Below are positions 8,846 to 18,747 of a DNA stretch of 64,000 nucleotides, one piece after another. This stretch comes from Cyclobacterium plantarum. Lineage in GTDB: Bacteria > Bacteroidota > Bacteroidia > Cytophagales > Cyclobacteriaceae. Each line of letters starts with the position of its first letter. Position 1 is the stretch's first letter. The notes beneath the pieces were generated by a model. That model was not told the origin of the DNA. It was given only the letters and a program-made list of their open reading frames with translations, and did not search any database. Location: positions 1 through 64,000 of the forward strand of contig NZ_JAANYN010000018.1 of assembly GCF_011290685.1 (NCBI RefSeq). The letters run 5' to 3'. The translations under genes and the position numbers were made by a program.

Positions 8846-9793
8846 ATGAAAAGAAGAAATTTTATCCAAAAAAGCAGTTTACTGTCCATGGCCATGGCCA
8901 CCGGCTCCGCCTGGTCCATGGGTTCAGAAATACCCGGACAAAGGAAGTTCAGGCTAAGCCTGAATCCTTATGCCATTGGGGTAGACATCAATCAGGAAGA
9001 AATGATCGATAAAGCCCTGGAGTTTAATTTTGAAGCCATTTTACCGGTTCCCGGGCAACTGATGGACATGTCACCCGGGAAGCTAAATGAGTTTCTGGCC
9101 AAAAAGGAAGCCCACCAATTGACATGGGATGCTGCTGGTCTGCCCGTAGACTTCAGGAAAGACAAGGCCATATTTGAGCAGGGATTAAAGGAACTGCCCA
9201 AAGCGGCCGCGACCCTTAGAAAATGCGGGGTGAGCAGGGTTAGTACCTGGATCATGCCTACGCATGATGAATTGTCTTATCTGGAGAATTTTAAACAACA
9301 CAGTGAAAGGCTGGGAAAAGCAGCTCAAATTCTCGGAGAGGAAGGCTTAAAACTCGGGTTTGAATATGTAGGCACCAAAAACCTGAAAATCCGATCCCGA
9401 TATCCCTTTGTAGGTACGATGAAAGAGATGCTGGAACTCATTGCCGATATTGACCGTCCCAACGTGGGCATTCAACTCGATAGTTTCCATTGGTACACAT
9501 CCAATGAAACCCCTGCAGATCTGGAAAAATTATCCAATGACCAGATCGTTACCTGTGACCTCAATGATGCCACAGCCGGCAGGAGCCTGGCCGAACAAAT
9601 TGACGGTGAGCGACAGCTTCCGGGTGACAGCGGCCTGATTGACCTGAAGGGGTTTATGCAGGCCCTGGTAAATATCGGCTATGATGGTCCGGTAAGAGCA
9701 GAACCTTTTAATGCGAAATTGAACGCTTTGGACAATGACAAGGCATTGGCCGCTACTTCAAAGGCCATGTGGCGAACCATCAACCTGATTTAG
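8846..9793 (+). CDS. Sugar phosphate isomerase/epimerase-like TIM-barrel protein, Tat-exported
   Basis: A 315-residue protein of the xylose isomerase-like TIM barrel superfamily (AP endonuclease family 2). The N-terminus (MKRRNFIQKSSLLSMAMATG) is a twin-arginine signal, so it should act in the periplasm. Likely metal ligands occur in order: Glu in GFEYVG, Asp and His in IQLDSFHWY, Asp in CDLND and Glu in RAEPF. The C-terminus keeps the usual GYDGPVRAEPF. It follows the DUF1501 gene by 48 bases and is probably the third gene of that operon, which suggests a role in sugar handling. The substrate is unknown. Its end overlaps by 4 bases the end of the convergent glutaminase gene. Confidence 0.85.
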   Translation: MKRRNFIQKSSLLSMAMATGSAWSMGSEIPGQRKFRLSLNPYAIGVDINQEEMIDKALEFNFEAILPVPGQLMDMSPGKLNEFLAKKEAHQLTWDAAGLPVDFRKDKAIFEQGLKELPKAAATLRKCGVSRVSTWIMPTHDELSYLENFKQHSERLGKAAQILGEEGLKLGFEYVGTKNLKIRSRYPFVGTMKEMLELIADIDRPNVGIQLDSFHWYTSNETPADLEKLSNDQIVTCDLNDATAGRSLAEQIDGERQLPGDSGLIDLKGFMQALVNIGYDGPVRAEPFNAKLNALDNDKALAATSKAMWRTINLI

Positions 9794-10704
9794 AACAGAG
9801 AAAACTTCAGCTTATTGGTCAGTATTTCCAGGGCTTTGATGGCCTTAACCGAATTTCCTTTTTCATTCAGTTCAGGAGACCATACGGCAATGCTGAACTT
9901 ACCGGGCATCAGGGCGATTACACCTCCACCTACACCGCTTTTGCCAGGCAGTCCTACCCGAAAAGCAAATTCACCTGATTCATCATAAAAACCACAGGTG
10001 AGCATCAGTGCGTTGATTCGCCGGGTATGGCTTTCGCTCAGCACCTCCCGGTTGGCAAAAATGGAATAACCGTCATTGGCCAGAAAAGAAACGGACTTGG
10101 CCAATTCCTCGCAGCACATTTCTATGGAACAATGGGAAACATAGGTTTTCACCACTTCCTGAATATCATTGTCAAAGTTCTTGTATGCCTTTAAAAAGTA
10201 GGCCATGGCTGTATTCCTTTCCGCATGCCTGAGCTCGGACTGCATCACTTCCTCGTTGATCCGTACGCAATGCTGCCCTGCCAATTCATCAATATATTCC
10301 CGGATACATTGGATCGGGTTTTCAAATTTGCTGGTCAGGGCATCAGTGATTACCAGGGCTCCGGCATTCAAAAAGGGGTTTCTGGGTATACCTTGTTCAT
10401 ATTCCAACTGGGCAATTGAATTGAAAGGATTGCCGCTGGGTTCCACATTAACCCTGGACCAGAGTTTACTGCGAAACACATGAAACACCATGGTAAGGGT
10501 AAATACCTTGGAAATACTTTGAATGGAAAAAGGCTCCTGATAATCTCCGGCTCCATAAACATTTCCCTTCAAATCCACCAAAGCCATTCCAAAACGATCG
10601 CCAGGAACTTTCGCCAACTCCGGGATGTAATCCGCCACTTTGCCGGAAAGGCCCAGGGCATTTACCTCCTCATATACCTCTGAAATCAATTCCTGATAAT
10701 CCAT
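9790..10704 (-). CDS. glsA: Glutaminase A
   Basis: A 304-residue serine-dependent glutaminase that hydrolyses L-glutamine to glutamate and ammonia in the cytoplasm. It has the GlsA hallmarks: YIPELAKV near the start, the catalytic S63-I-S-K66 within SIQSISKVF, then NPFNSIAQLE, NPFLNAGAL and, near the end, the GKSGVGGGVIA loop. The length is the family norm. It is transcribed alone, with its end touching the convergent isomerase gene and the terminator of clpB lying upstream of its start. Confidence 0.95.
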   Translation of the reverse strand: MDYQELISEVYEEVNALGLSGKVADYIPELAKVPGDRFGMALVDLKGNVYGAGDYQEPFSIQSISKVFTLTMVFHVFRSKLWSRVNVEPSGNPFNSIAQLEYEQGIPRNPFLNAGALVITDALTSKFENPIQCIREYIDELAGQHCVRINEEVMQSELRHAERNTAMAYFLKAYKNFDNDIQEVVKTYVSHCSIEMCCEELAKSVSFLANDGYSIFANREVLSESHTRRINALMLTCGFYDESGEFAFRVGLPGKSGVGGGVIALMPGKFSIAVWSPELNEKGNSVKAIKALEILTNKLKFSLF

Positions 10705-10812
10705 CGCTTACGGTTTATATTTTAATACTACCAAATGCCAAAATCAAAAATAGCTTATTTATTGAAGCCAGCCTCGTCATCCCTGTTTCAAATTCATAAA
10801 AGAAACAGCCAT

Positions 10813-10851
10813 AAAAAAAGCAGTCAACCGGGATTCCGGCCAACTGCTTTC
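10813..10851 (-). terminator. Intrinsic terminator of clpB
   Basis: Read on the minus strand, a hairpin with arms AAAGCAGT and ACTGCTTT and an inner CCGGxxxCCGG pairing is followed directly by a run of T. It begins about 22 bases after the clpB stop codon and lies upstream of glsA, so it should stop clpB transcription before glsA. Confidence 0.85.
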
Positions 10852-10873
10852 ACTTCTAACCAACAAACCAAAT

Positions 10874-13489
10874 TTATTCCACTGAAACAGCGTCTACATT
10901 TTTAAAGTAAACCTGCCCGTCAGCATCCAAATCCACCAAAACAGCACTATCGCTCTTGATATACCCACTGAGTATCTGCTTGGACAATTCGTTCAATACC
11001 AGGCGTTGCATGGTCCTTTTCAGCGGTCTGGCCCCAAATTGTGGATCAAAACCTACTTCACCCAAATGGTCCAGCACCTCCCGGGTGGCATCAATTTCAA
11101 TGTTCGATTCTGCCAAACGCTGCTGTATCTCTCTCCACTGGATATCTACAATTTTTCGTAATATATCCTTGTTTAGCGGCTCAAACATAATGGTCTCGTC
11201 TATGCGGTTCAGAAATTCAGGACGAACAGATTTCTTCAAGAGGGCAAAAACCTCTTCCTTGGTGCTTTCCATTACTTGCTCCTTGTTCCATTCATCCATG
11301 GTATCAAATCGTTCCTGTATCAAAGTAGAGCCAATATTGGTTGTCATGATGATAATGGTATTTTTAAAGTTGGCTACCCTCCCCTTATTGTCTGTCAGCC
11401 TGCCATCATCCAATACCTGGAGCAGGATATTGAAGACATCCGGATGGGCCTTTTCAATTTCATCCAGCAAAACTACAGAATAGGGTTTTCTCCGGACAGC
11501 TTCGGTCAGCTGTCCACCTTCATCATAACCCACATATCCGGGAGGTGCGCCTACCAGGCGACTGACTGCATGCCGCTCCTGGTACTCAGACATGTCTATC
11601 CTTACCATGGCATTTTCATCACTAAAGAGGTATTCAGCCAGCGCCTTGGCCAGCTCGGTCTTTCCTACTCCCGTAGTTCCCAGAAAGATAAATGAACCTA
11701 TGGGCCGCTTGGGGTCCTGCAATCCGGCCCTGCTTCTTCGCACGGCATCTGAGATGGCCGCTATGGCCTCCCGCTGACCAGCCACTCGTTTACCCAATTC
11801 ATCTTCCAGATAAAGTAGTTTTTCCCGCTCACTCTGAATCATCTTGGCAAGGGGAATGCCGGTCCATTTGCTGACCACCGCAGCAATATCCTCGTTGTCC
11901 ACCTCTTCCTTTAGCAATGGGGAGCCTTCCTGCATTTCCTTGAGCTGCTGTTGGAAAGCGTGCAATTTTTTCTCGCTCTCCACAATCTTTCCATAGCGTA
12001 TTTCAGCCACCTTACCGAAATCACCGGACCTTTCTGCTTGTTCGGCTTCAAGTTTAAATTTATCTATGTTTTCTTTCTCCCGCTGAATGCCCTGAATGAC
12101 CGCTTTCTCGCTTTCCCATTTGGCTTTTATACCTTGCCTTTTTTCTGTAAGTTCAGCCAATTCCTTACTGAGAACAGTTTCCTTGTCCTTGTTCTTTTCT
12201 CTGCGGATAGCCTCCCGCTCAATCTCCAACTGCATGATCCGCCTGTTGAGCTCATCCAGCTCCTGGGGCAATGAATCTATTTCCATTCTTAGCTTGGCAG
12301 CAGCTTCGTCCATCAGGTCAATGGCTTTGTCCGGCAGGTAGCGGTCTGAAATATACCGTTGGGACAACTCTACCGCAGCAATAACAGCATCGTCTTTTAC
12401 ACGCACACCATGATGCAATTCATATTTGTCCTTGATACCTCGCAGAATAGATATGGCATCAGCTGCATCAGGTTCATCTACGATCACCTGCTGGAACCTT
12501 CGTTCCAGTGCTTTGTCCTTTTCTATATACTTCTGGTATTCCTTGAGGGTAGTAGCTCCTATGGCATGCAGTTCTCCTCTGGCCAGGGCAGGTTTCAGCA
12601 GGTTAGCCGCATCCATGGCGCCTTCTCCACCCCCACCTGCACCGATCAGCGTATGGATCTCATCTATGAATAGTATGATTTCTCCCTCCGAATCGGTAAC
12701 CTCCTTGATCACTGCCTTTAGCCTTTCCTCAAACTCTCCTTTGTACTTGGCACCCGCCACCAGCAAGCCCATATCCAGGGAAATAAGGATTTTGCTTTTG
12801 AGGTTTTCCGGCACATCCCCACTGACGATTCTTTGGGCCAGGCCTTCCACTATTGCCGTTTTGCCCACCCCAGGTTCGCCCAGTAAAATGGGGTTGTTTT
12901 TGGTCCTCCTTGCCAGGATTTGCAAAACCCGCCTGATCTCTTCATCCCTACCGATTACAGGATCAATTTTACCTTTTTTGGCCAATTCATTCAGGTTTTT
13001 GGAATACCTTTCCAGGGACCTGTATTTGGATTCTGCGTTTTGATCTGTCACTTTATTTCCTTTTCTTAGTTCCTTTATTGCTTCAATTAATTTTTTTTCA
13101 CCCAGTCCCTGATCCCTTAAAAGCTGAGCTGCCTTATCAGAACCGGCCAAAATCCCCAACACCAGGTGTTCCACCGCAACAAACTCATCTCCGAAATCTT
13201 TCAGGTAATCCTTTGCCTTTTGCAGTACCTGATTGGTTGCGTTGGAAAGATAGGGCTGTTGGCCGCTTACCTTCGGAAGTTGCTGGATGATTTCATCCAG
13301 CTTTTGTGTAAGCAAGCTGCTATTGACCCCCAATTTCTTAAACAAAAATTCAGTGACATTGCTGTCCTCCTGAATAATGCCCTTGAGCAAATGGGCTGGC
13401 TCAATAAGCTGTTGCTGCCCTGCGGTACAAAGCTCGAGGGCTTTTTGTATGGCCTCCTGAGACTTAATGGTAAATTGTTTGAAATCCAT
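10874..13489 (-). CDS. clpB: ATP-dependent disaggregase ClpB
   Basis: An 871-residue Hsp100 chaperone that pulls apart protein aggregates together with DnaK. Two Clp N repeats (about 1-145) are followed by AAA domain 1 with Walker A GEPGVGKT at 204-211, the long ClpB middle coiled coil (about 400-520), and AAA domain 2 with Walker A GTTGVGKT near 605 and the FLNRIDE sensor region. The middle domain separates it from ClpA and ClpC. It is monocistronic, divergent from the sulfatase gene and closed by a strong terminator. Heat-shock control is likely from the family but not visible as a clear operator. Confidence 0.97.
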   Translation of the reverse strand: MDFKQFTIKSQEAIQKALELCTAGQQQLIEPAHLLKGIIQEDSNVTEFLFKKLGVNSSLLTQKLDEIIQQLPKVSGQQPYLSNATNQVLQKAKDYLKDFGDEFVAVEHLVLGILAGSDKAAQLLRDQGLGEKKLIEAIKELRKGNKVTDQNAESKYRSLERYSKNLNELAKKGKIDPVIGRDEEIRRVLQILARRTKNNPILLGEPGVGKTAIVEGLAQRIVSGDVPENLKSKILISLDMGLLVAGAKYKGEFEERLKAVIKEVTDSEGEIILFIDEIHTLIGAGGGGEGAMDAANLLKPALARGELHAIGATTLKEYQKYIEKDKALERRFQQVIVDEPDAADAISILRGIKDKYELHHGVRVKDDAVIAAVELSQRYISDRYLPDKAIDLMDEAAAKLRMEIDSLPQELDELNRRIMQLEIEREAIRREKNKDKETVLSKELAELTEKRQGIKAKWESEKAVIQGIQREKENIDKFKLEAEQAERSGDFGKVAEIRYGKIVESEKKLHAFQQQLKEMQEGSPLLKEEVDNEDIAAVVSKWTGIPLAKMIQSEREKLLYLEDELGKRVAGQREAIAAISDAVRRSRAGLQDPKRPIGSFIFLGTTGVGKTELAKALAEYLFSDENAMVRIDMSEYQERHAVSRLVGAPPGYVGYDEGGQLTEAVRRKPYSVVLLDEIEKAHPDVFNILLQVLDDGRLTDNKGRVANFKNTIIIMTTNIGSTLIQERFDTMDEWNKEQVMESTKEEVFALLKKSVRPEFLNRIDETIMFEPLNKDILRKIVDIQWREIQQRLAESNIEIDATREVLDHLGEVGFDPQFGARPLKRTMQRLVLNELSKQILSGYIKSDSAVLVDLDADGQVYFKNVDAVSVE

Positions 13490-13724
13490 GATGTTATGGG
13501 TTAAGTGCTGTGTATTGACATTCTCTTTGGTTCAATTTATCAAATATGCAACCAAATCCAATTTACGGGCAAAACCTGTAAATATGTCCGATTTCGAACA
13601 GTGACGCAGCTTATTCCAGACTTTTTGGCAGAAAAAATAAAGGTTTTTCTTCCAAATAGAAATTGGAAAGGGATTACCTGCATTATGAAGCGTTTTAATT
13701 ATCTTTAAGCTTAAATTGCCTTCG

Positions 13725-15164
13725 ATGAAAAAATTGATTTTACCTCTGTTGCTAAGCCTGTTTCTTTTTTCATGTCGGGACCAAGCTCAGAAAAAACCGA
13801 ATATTGTTTTTATTTTAGTGGATGACCTGGGCTGGGCGGATATTCAGGCTAACTATTCGGAAACTTATTACGAAACGCCAAATCTGGACCGCATGGCGGC
13901 TGCGGGCATGCGGTTTACACAAGCATATGCTGCCCATCCGGTATGTAGTCCGACAAGAGCTGCACTGATGACCGGAAAACATCCCAACCGGGTCAATATA
14001 ACCGATTGGATTCCAGGCTTCAGCCGGAACATGGACAACTGGACCTTGGAAACACCTGCTATAAATCATGAACTGGCATTGAGTGAAACCACCATGGCTG
14101 AAAAGTTCAAAGAAGGGGGATACCGGACATTCTTTATTGGCAAGTGGCATTTGGGAGAAGAAGAGCGGTTCTGGCCTGAACATCAGGGGTTCGATATTAA
14201 TATTGGGGGATGGAGCGTAGGAGCGCCACAGCTAAAAAAAGGAGAAGCCAATGGTTACTATTCTCCCTATGGCAACCCAAGGCTTGAAGACGGTCCGGAA
14301 GGAGAATACCTAACCAACAGGTTAACAGCGGAAAGTATTGAGTTGATCCAGGATAACCGCGACAATCCTTTTTTACTTTATCTTTCCTTCTATTCCGTGC
14401 ATACACCTATTCAGGCAGCACCGGAGCGCTACGAATATTTCCAGGAGAAAAAAAACAAACTTCAGCTGGAAGCTGATCAGGTTCCTTACAAAGCAGAGGG
14501 AAGCGGGCAAACAAAATTGGTACAGGACAATGCTGCTTACGCCTCCATGGTGGCTGCCTTGGATAGCAATGTAGGGAAAATCCTTCAGGCCCTGGAAGAG
14601 GCCGGATTGGAGGAAAATACCTGGGTGGTATTGACCAGTGATAATGGTGGACTTTCCACCCTTTTCACCGAAGGGGCACCTACTGCCAACGGACCTTTGA
14701 GAGCGGGAAAAGGCTGGTGCTATGAAGGCGGCATCAGGGTGCCCCTGATAATCAAGGGACCAGGCATTAAAAATGGGGGAGCCATTTCGGATACCCCCGT
14801 GATCAGTATGGACATGTTTCCTACGCTACTTAGTCTGGCCGGGATCCCCCATGAAGCCAATGATGGAAAGAATCTGACACCTCTTCTGGAGGGGGAGAGT
14901 CAATTGGACAGGAAAAGTTTGATCTGGCATTATCCCCATTACCATGGAAGTGCCTGGAAGCCGGGTTCCGCCATCAGGGAGGGCAAATGGAAGCTGATCC
15001 ACTTTTATGAAAACAAAGTCAGTGAGCTTTTTGACCTGGAAAAAGATCCGGGAGAAAATGAAGATCTCAGCGGGATATTTCCGGAAAAAGCAGCCGAGTT
15101 GCAGCACAAACTGATGCAGCAGCTGGAGGCTACAGGAGCCAGGTTTCCCAGGCATAAACGCTGA
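13725..15164 (+). CDS. Sulfatase (arylsulfatase family), lipoprotein
   Basis: A 479-residue type I sulfatase that removes sulfate esters, probably from algal or host polysaccharides, at the cell envelope. The signal peptide ends in a lipobox (LFLFSC, cysteine 17). The metal-binding start of the core is NIVFILVDDLGW, and the C74-S-P-T-R motif is the site where a maturase turns cysteine into formylglycine. GKWHLG, a second DNGG metal site and the C-terminal LFDLEKDPGE follow. No anaerobic maturase or FGE gene is in the window, so activation must come from elsewhere. The start at 13725 is chosen over the TTG at 13716 because it begins the signal peptide. A remnant of a second sulfatase lies at 1424-1717. 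Confidence 0.93.
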   Translation: MKKLILPLLLSLFLFSCRDQAQKKPNIVFILVDDLGWADIQANYSETYYETPNLDRMAAAGMRFTQAYAAHPVCSPTRAALMTGKHPNRVNITDWIPGFSRNMDNWTLETPAINHELALSETTMAEKFKEGGYRTFFIGKWHLGEEERFWPEHQGFDINIGGWSVGAPQLKKGEANGYYSPYGNPRLEDGPEGEYLTNRLTAESIELIQDNRDNPFLLYLSFYSVHTPIQAAPERYEYFQEKKNKLQLEADQVPYKAEGSGQTKLVQDNAAYASMVAALDSNVGKILQALEEAGLEENTWVVLTSDNGGLSTLFTEGAPTANGPLRAGKGWCYEGGIRVPLIIKGPGIKNGGAISDTPVISMDMFPTLLSLAGIPHEANDGKNLTPLLEGESQLDRKSLIWHYPHYHGSAWKPGSAIREGKWKLIHFYENKVSELFDLEKDPGENEDLSGIFPEKAAELQHKLMQQLEATGARFPRHKR

Positions 15165-15253
15165 TTAAACGTGAGAGGGTTGACGGCAGCTTAGAGATTT
15201 GAACCAATTGATAGGTCGTTGTTGTTTTGAGTGGCCCGGAAAAAACGAAATTC

Positions 15254-16303
15254 ATGCAAGAAAAAAATAAACAAGACATCAGAAAACTGGATTTGGCTGC
15301 ATTGGAGCATTATTTTGTATCCATAGGAGAAAAGAAATTCAGGGCCCGGCAGGTGTATGAATGGTTATGGAACAAGTCACTCAAAAATTTTGATGACATG
15401 ACCAATATTTCCAAAACCACCCGGGAAATATTAAAAGAAAATTTCAGCATCAATCATATCCATGTAGACCATTTTCAACGCAGCAGTGATGGCACCATCA
15501 AAAATGCAGTCAAACTATTTGACAACAAAATTGTGGAGTCTGTCCTTATCCCCACGACAAAGCGCATTACAGCTTGTGTATCTTCTCAGGTAGGCTGCAG
15601 TCTGGACTGTAATTTTTGCGCTACTGCCAGGTTGAAAAGAATGAGGAATCTGAATCCGGATGAGATTTATGATCAGGTGGTGGCCATTCAGCAAGAGGCC
15701 AGGATCTACTATGAACGCCCCCTGACCAACATCGTATTCATGGGTATGGGAGAACCTTTGCTCAATTACCAAAACGTGTTGGCAGCCATAGAAAAAATCT
15801 GCTCCCCGGAGGGTTTGGGAATATCCCCAAAACGTATCACATTGTCTACAGTGGGAATAGCAAAAATGATCCGTAAACTGGCGGATGAGGAGGTTAAATT
15901 CAATTTGGCACTTTCATTGCATTCTGCTATAAATGAAACCAGGAGTCGGCTAATGCCTATCAATGAGTCCAACACTGTGGAGGACCTGGCGGATGCTTTA
16001 AAGTATTGGTATGCCAAAACCAAAAGAAAAGTCACTTACGAATATGTGATTTGGGATGGTATTAATGATGACGAGGCCCATGCCAGGGCATTGGTAAAAT
16101 TCTGCAAGCATGTACCTTCAAAAGTCAACATTATCCAATACAATCCTATTGACGAGGGGGAATTCAGGCAAGCCTCAGCTGACAAAGTAGCTTTATACCT
16201 CCAAATCCTGAACGCAGCTGGAATTGTGGCCAAGGTCAGAAAATCCCGTGGTCAGGACATTGATGCAGCCTGCGGTCAATTGGCCAATAAAAATGAGGTG
16301 TAA
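15254..16303 (+). CDS. rlmN: 23S rRNA (adenine-2503-C2)-methyltransferase RlmN
   Basis: A radical SAM methyltransferase of 349 residues that methylates C2 of A2503 in 23S rRNA and A37 in some tRNAs. The radical SAM cluster motif is C115-S-L-D-C119-N-F-C122, matching the CxxxCxxC of the family. GMGEPLLNY, the LSLHS stretch and the late CGQL cysteine, which carries the methyl group, are all present. The ATG at 15254 is preferred to a TTG at 15227 because the family starts near this point. It is followed after 70 bases by a TetR-like gene. Confidence 0.95.
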   Translation: MQEKNKQDIRKLDLAALEHYFVSIGEKKFRARQVYEWLWNKSLKNFDDMTNISKTTREILKENFSINHIHVDHFQRSSDGTIKNAVKLFDNKIVESVLIPTTKRITACVSSQVGCSLDCNFCATARLKRMRNLNPDEIYDQVVAIQQEARIYYERPLTNIVFMGMGEPLLNYQNVLAAIEKICSPEGLGISPKRITLSTVGIAKMIRKLADEEVKFNLALSLHSAINETRSRLMPINESNTVEDLADALKYWYAKTKRKVTYEYVIWDGINDDEAHARALVKFCKHVPSKVNIIQYNPIDEGEFRQASADKVALYLQILNAAGIVAKVRKSRGQDIDAACGQLANKNEV

Positions 16304-16373
16304 GAAATAATGCAAGTTATTTCGTATATGAATTCCTTTTTTTTAAATTTGAAATACATATTCAATAACAACA

Positions 16374-17000
16374 ATGGATTTTCAGACCCTTATAGACAAA
16401 TCACTTACCGTTTTTAATGAGCATGGGTACCACCGTACAGATATGGAGTTGTTAATGGAGCAGCTACAGATCAGGCCATCTGATTTTAAAAGAGAATTCA
16501 CTGATTTTGAGGACCTGATCACAAAGATTTTTTACAGCCTGTGTTCTGAATCGGATGCTGCCACAGCTGAAATTGATAAAAACAGCACCTCCCTGGAATT
16601 ACTGTATGCAAGCACCATCAGTTCCTATCGCATCCAGGTCAAATACCGTTTTTTCTTCATGGACTTAGGTGCCATAATCAACAACCATGAGCCCGTCAAG
16701 GACCGTTACTTTGAGTTGATTTCATTGCGGAAGGCCCAATTGATTCACCTGTTTACTTTACTGCATCAGGAAAATATTTTTGTTGAGGAAAACTTCACTG
16801 GAAGCTACGAAAACCTGGCCAATCAAATGACCATGTTATCTGACTACTGGCCCACCCATAACCAGATCATTTTCGGCAAGGAAATTTTCCATTTCCAGTA
16901 TTATAGCAAATTGGTTTTTTCAATGGTCTTACCTTTTCTTACAAAAGAAGGGTTGAAATCATACAAAAAAATATTGGGGTATGACAAATCAGACCATTAA
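16374..17000 (+). CDS. TetR/AcrR-like transcriptional regulator
   Basis: A 208-residue protein whose first 50 residues fit a TetR-type helix-turn-helix: LIDKSLTVFNEHGYHRTDMELLM, then LQIRPSDFKREFTDFEDLI, which covers the recognition helix and the following helix of the family. The usual KGxxY segment is replaced by PSDFKREF, as seen in several Bacteroidota members. The C-terminal part is helical with no recognisable ligand domain. It sits between rlmN and the convergent rhomboid gene, so its target cannot be read from context. Confidence 0.7.
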   Translation: MDFQTLIDKSLTVFNEHGYHRTDMELLMEQLQIRPSDFKREFTDFEDLITKIFYSLCSESDAATAEIDKNSTSLELLYASTISSYRIQVKYRFFFMDLGAIINNHEPVKDRYFELISLRKAQLIHLFTLLHQENIFVEENFTGSYENLANQMTMLSDYWPTHNQIIFGKEIFHFQYYSKLVFSMVLPFLTKEGLKSYKKILGYDKSDH

Positions 17001-17006
17001 TTTGAC

Positions 17007-17933
17007 TCATACATCCTTATTGCTAAAATCAAAGAGTTTGCGTTTCTCTTCTTTACTCAGGTTATCATAGCCTTTTTCAGCAATTTTATCCAGTATCCTG
17101 TCAATTTCTTCCTGGGTGCTACTACTTCCGCCAGACGTTTTGTTTGGTCTGCTTTTGGTTGAAGCACTTTTCCCTGAATCCGGACCTCTCCTGTAAGTCA
17201 CTTTCACTTTAGGCTTGGAAGTAAATAATTTTTCAAAAAACTGGCCAATTGCCTGAATGGGCCTGCCCATGTCTATGCCTTTATTAAGCTGAAGGATATA
17301 AAAATACCCCAGTGCGGCACCACCCAAATGGGCCAACTCCCCACCGGCATTGGAGCCTGCCGAATTGGCAAAAGCAATCAACACGTAAAATATGGCAATG
17401 TATTTTATTTTTACCGGGCCGATAAGGAGGAGGTGAAACTGTGTATCGGGCCTTAGTGTGGCCGCAGCGACTACGATCGCATACACCCCCGCACTTGCCC
17501 CCAGCATCAATGCGGCATCAACCTTATCACTAAAATAGGGGGCAATATTGTACAACACCATATACAATAAACCACCGGCAATTCCTCCCAGAAAATAAAG
17601 GTTTACCAACTTGCGGCTACCCAAATACTCCTGAACCAATAAACCAAACCAGTATAAAAAAAGCAGGTTAAATATGATATGTAAAAAACCTTCATGTAAA
17701 AACATGTAACTGATCAGGGTCCATGGCTGCATCAAAAACCTGGTGATCGAGGCCGGCATCATGAAAAAGGATACAATGGACCGATAGACTTCCTCCGCAC
17801 CTCCAATGGTCAGAAAAACCCTCAACACCATTAGCACCAAAAAAGCCAATAAATTTATCGCAATAATCTTATACAGACCATTATCTTTATGGTCAAAGGC
17901 ATGCCTGATATGATACCAAAATCCTCCGTACAT
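17007..17933 (-). CDS. Rhomboid family intramembrane serine protease
   Basis: A 308-residue membrane protein with about six transmembrane helices. The catalytic dyad is visible: serine 147 in GASAGVY and histidine 202 in ELAHLGGA; the HEGFLHIIFN segment of helix 2 is also conserved. After the membrane domain comes a cytoplasmic tail of about 90 residues rich in K, S and T and ending in a helical EEIDRILDKIAEKG segment, which matches the C-terminal tail of many Bacteroidota rhomboids (DUF6576-like). It follows another rhomboid gene by 6 bases, in an apparent mutL-rhomboid-rhomboid operon. Its substrates are unknown. Confidence 0.92.
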   Translation of the reverse strand: MYGGFWYHIRHAFDHKDNGLYKIIAINLLAFLVLMVLRVFLTIGGAEEVYRSIVSFFMMPASITRFLMQPWTLISYMFLHEGFLHIIFNLLFLYWFGLLVQEYLGSRKLVNLYFLGGIAGGLLYMVLYNIAPYFSDKVDAALMLGASAGVYAIVVAAATLRPDTQFHLLLIGPVKIKYIAIFYVLIAFANSAGSNAGGELAHLGGAALGYFYILQLNKGIDMGRPIQAIGQFFEKLFTSKPKVKVTYRRGPDSGKSASTKSRPNKTSGGSSSTQEEIDRILDKIAEKGYDNLSKEEKRKLFDFSNKDV

Positions 17934-17939
17934 TTTTTC

Positions 17940-18731
17940 TTAATAAAAATTTCTTCTGTCTTTTTTCCAGTATACGACCAACACAGCACCGATCATCAGC
18001 CCGGATAGGTGCGCAAAATGAGCTACATTATCAGTGGGATTAGATACAAATATATTATAAACTGTGTATAGTCCATAGAACAATACAAGGTATTTTGCCT
18101 TTACCGGCATTGGCGGAAAGAGTAAAAACAACTGGGTATTCGGAAACAGCATACCAAAAGCAATGAGAATCCCGAAAAGTGCCCCGGAAGCACCTACCAT
18201 AGGAATGTTTGCCTGACTTTCCCTGACATCAAGCATGGCTCTTTTGGCCTGTTCCTGAATTTCATAATTATCTGGATTTCTGCTGTAACTGTCAATAAAA
18301 TCGTAAATGGCTGGATTAAACATGTGCCGGTTATCAGAAACAAAGCGATTGAATGACTCAGGATCCGGATCAGCGGTAAAGGCTTCTATGCTATTGCTCA
18401 GCTTTCCCATCTTATAGGCATTGTAGCCGGAATACATCACTCCGGACCCTACCCCACAAACCATCCACAAAATCAAAATTTTCTTTGGACCAAGAAACTG
18501 CTCCAAAAGAGGCCCAAAAATAAATAGCCCAAACATATTGCTGAAAAGATGCCAGAAGTCTGCATGCATAAACATGTAGGTCACAAACTGAAAAGGCATG
18601 AAAAACCTGCTCTCCACATAGTAAAGGGCAAATAGACTTTTAAGTTGTGGCAGAAAAAAGGAGACGACTACGTGCATCCCCACAGTGATTAGCAGGAGGT
18701 TCTTCACAATGGGGGTAAGGGCTCTGAACAT
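17940..18731 (-). CDS. Rhomboid family intramembrane serine protease with inserted loop
   Basis: A 263-residue rhomboid with serine 182 in GASGALFG and histidine 241 in FAHLSG; HADFWHLFSNM of helix 2 is also typical. Between helix 3 and the catalytic serine helix it has a charged insertion of about 70 residues (roughly 105-178), larger than in standard rhomboids and probably facing the periplasm or cytoplasm near the active site. It lies between mutL (16 bases) and the second rhomboid (6 bases) on the same strand. Substrates are unknown. Confidence 0.92.
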   Translation of the reverse strand: MFRALTPIVKNLLLITVGMHVVVSFFLPQLKSLFALYYVESRFFMPFQFVTYMFMHADFWHLFSNMFGLFIFGPLLEQFLGPKKILILWMVCGVGSGVMYSGYNAYKMGKLSNSIEAFTADPDPESFNRFVSDNRHMFNPAIYDFIDSYSRNPDNYEIQEQAKRAMLDVRESQANIPMVGASGALFGILIAFGMLFPNTQLFLLFPPMPVKAKYLVLFYGLYTVYNIFVSNPTDNVAHFAHLSGLMIGAVLVVYWKKDRRNFY

Positions 18732-18747
18732 AGGTTTTTGTTTATTT

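Noticed and set aside
10956-13504. Several long open frames on the plus strand opposite clpB
   Set aside because: They lie fully inside a conserved, correctly framed clpB gene, have odd low-complexity composition and no family match.
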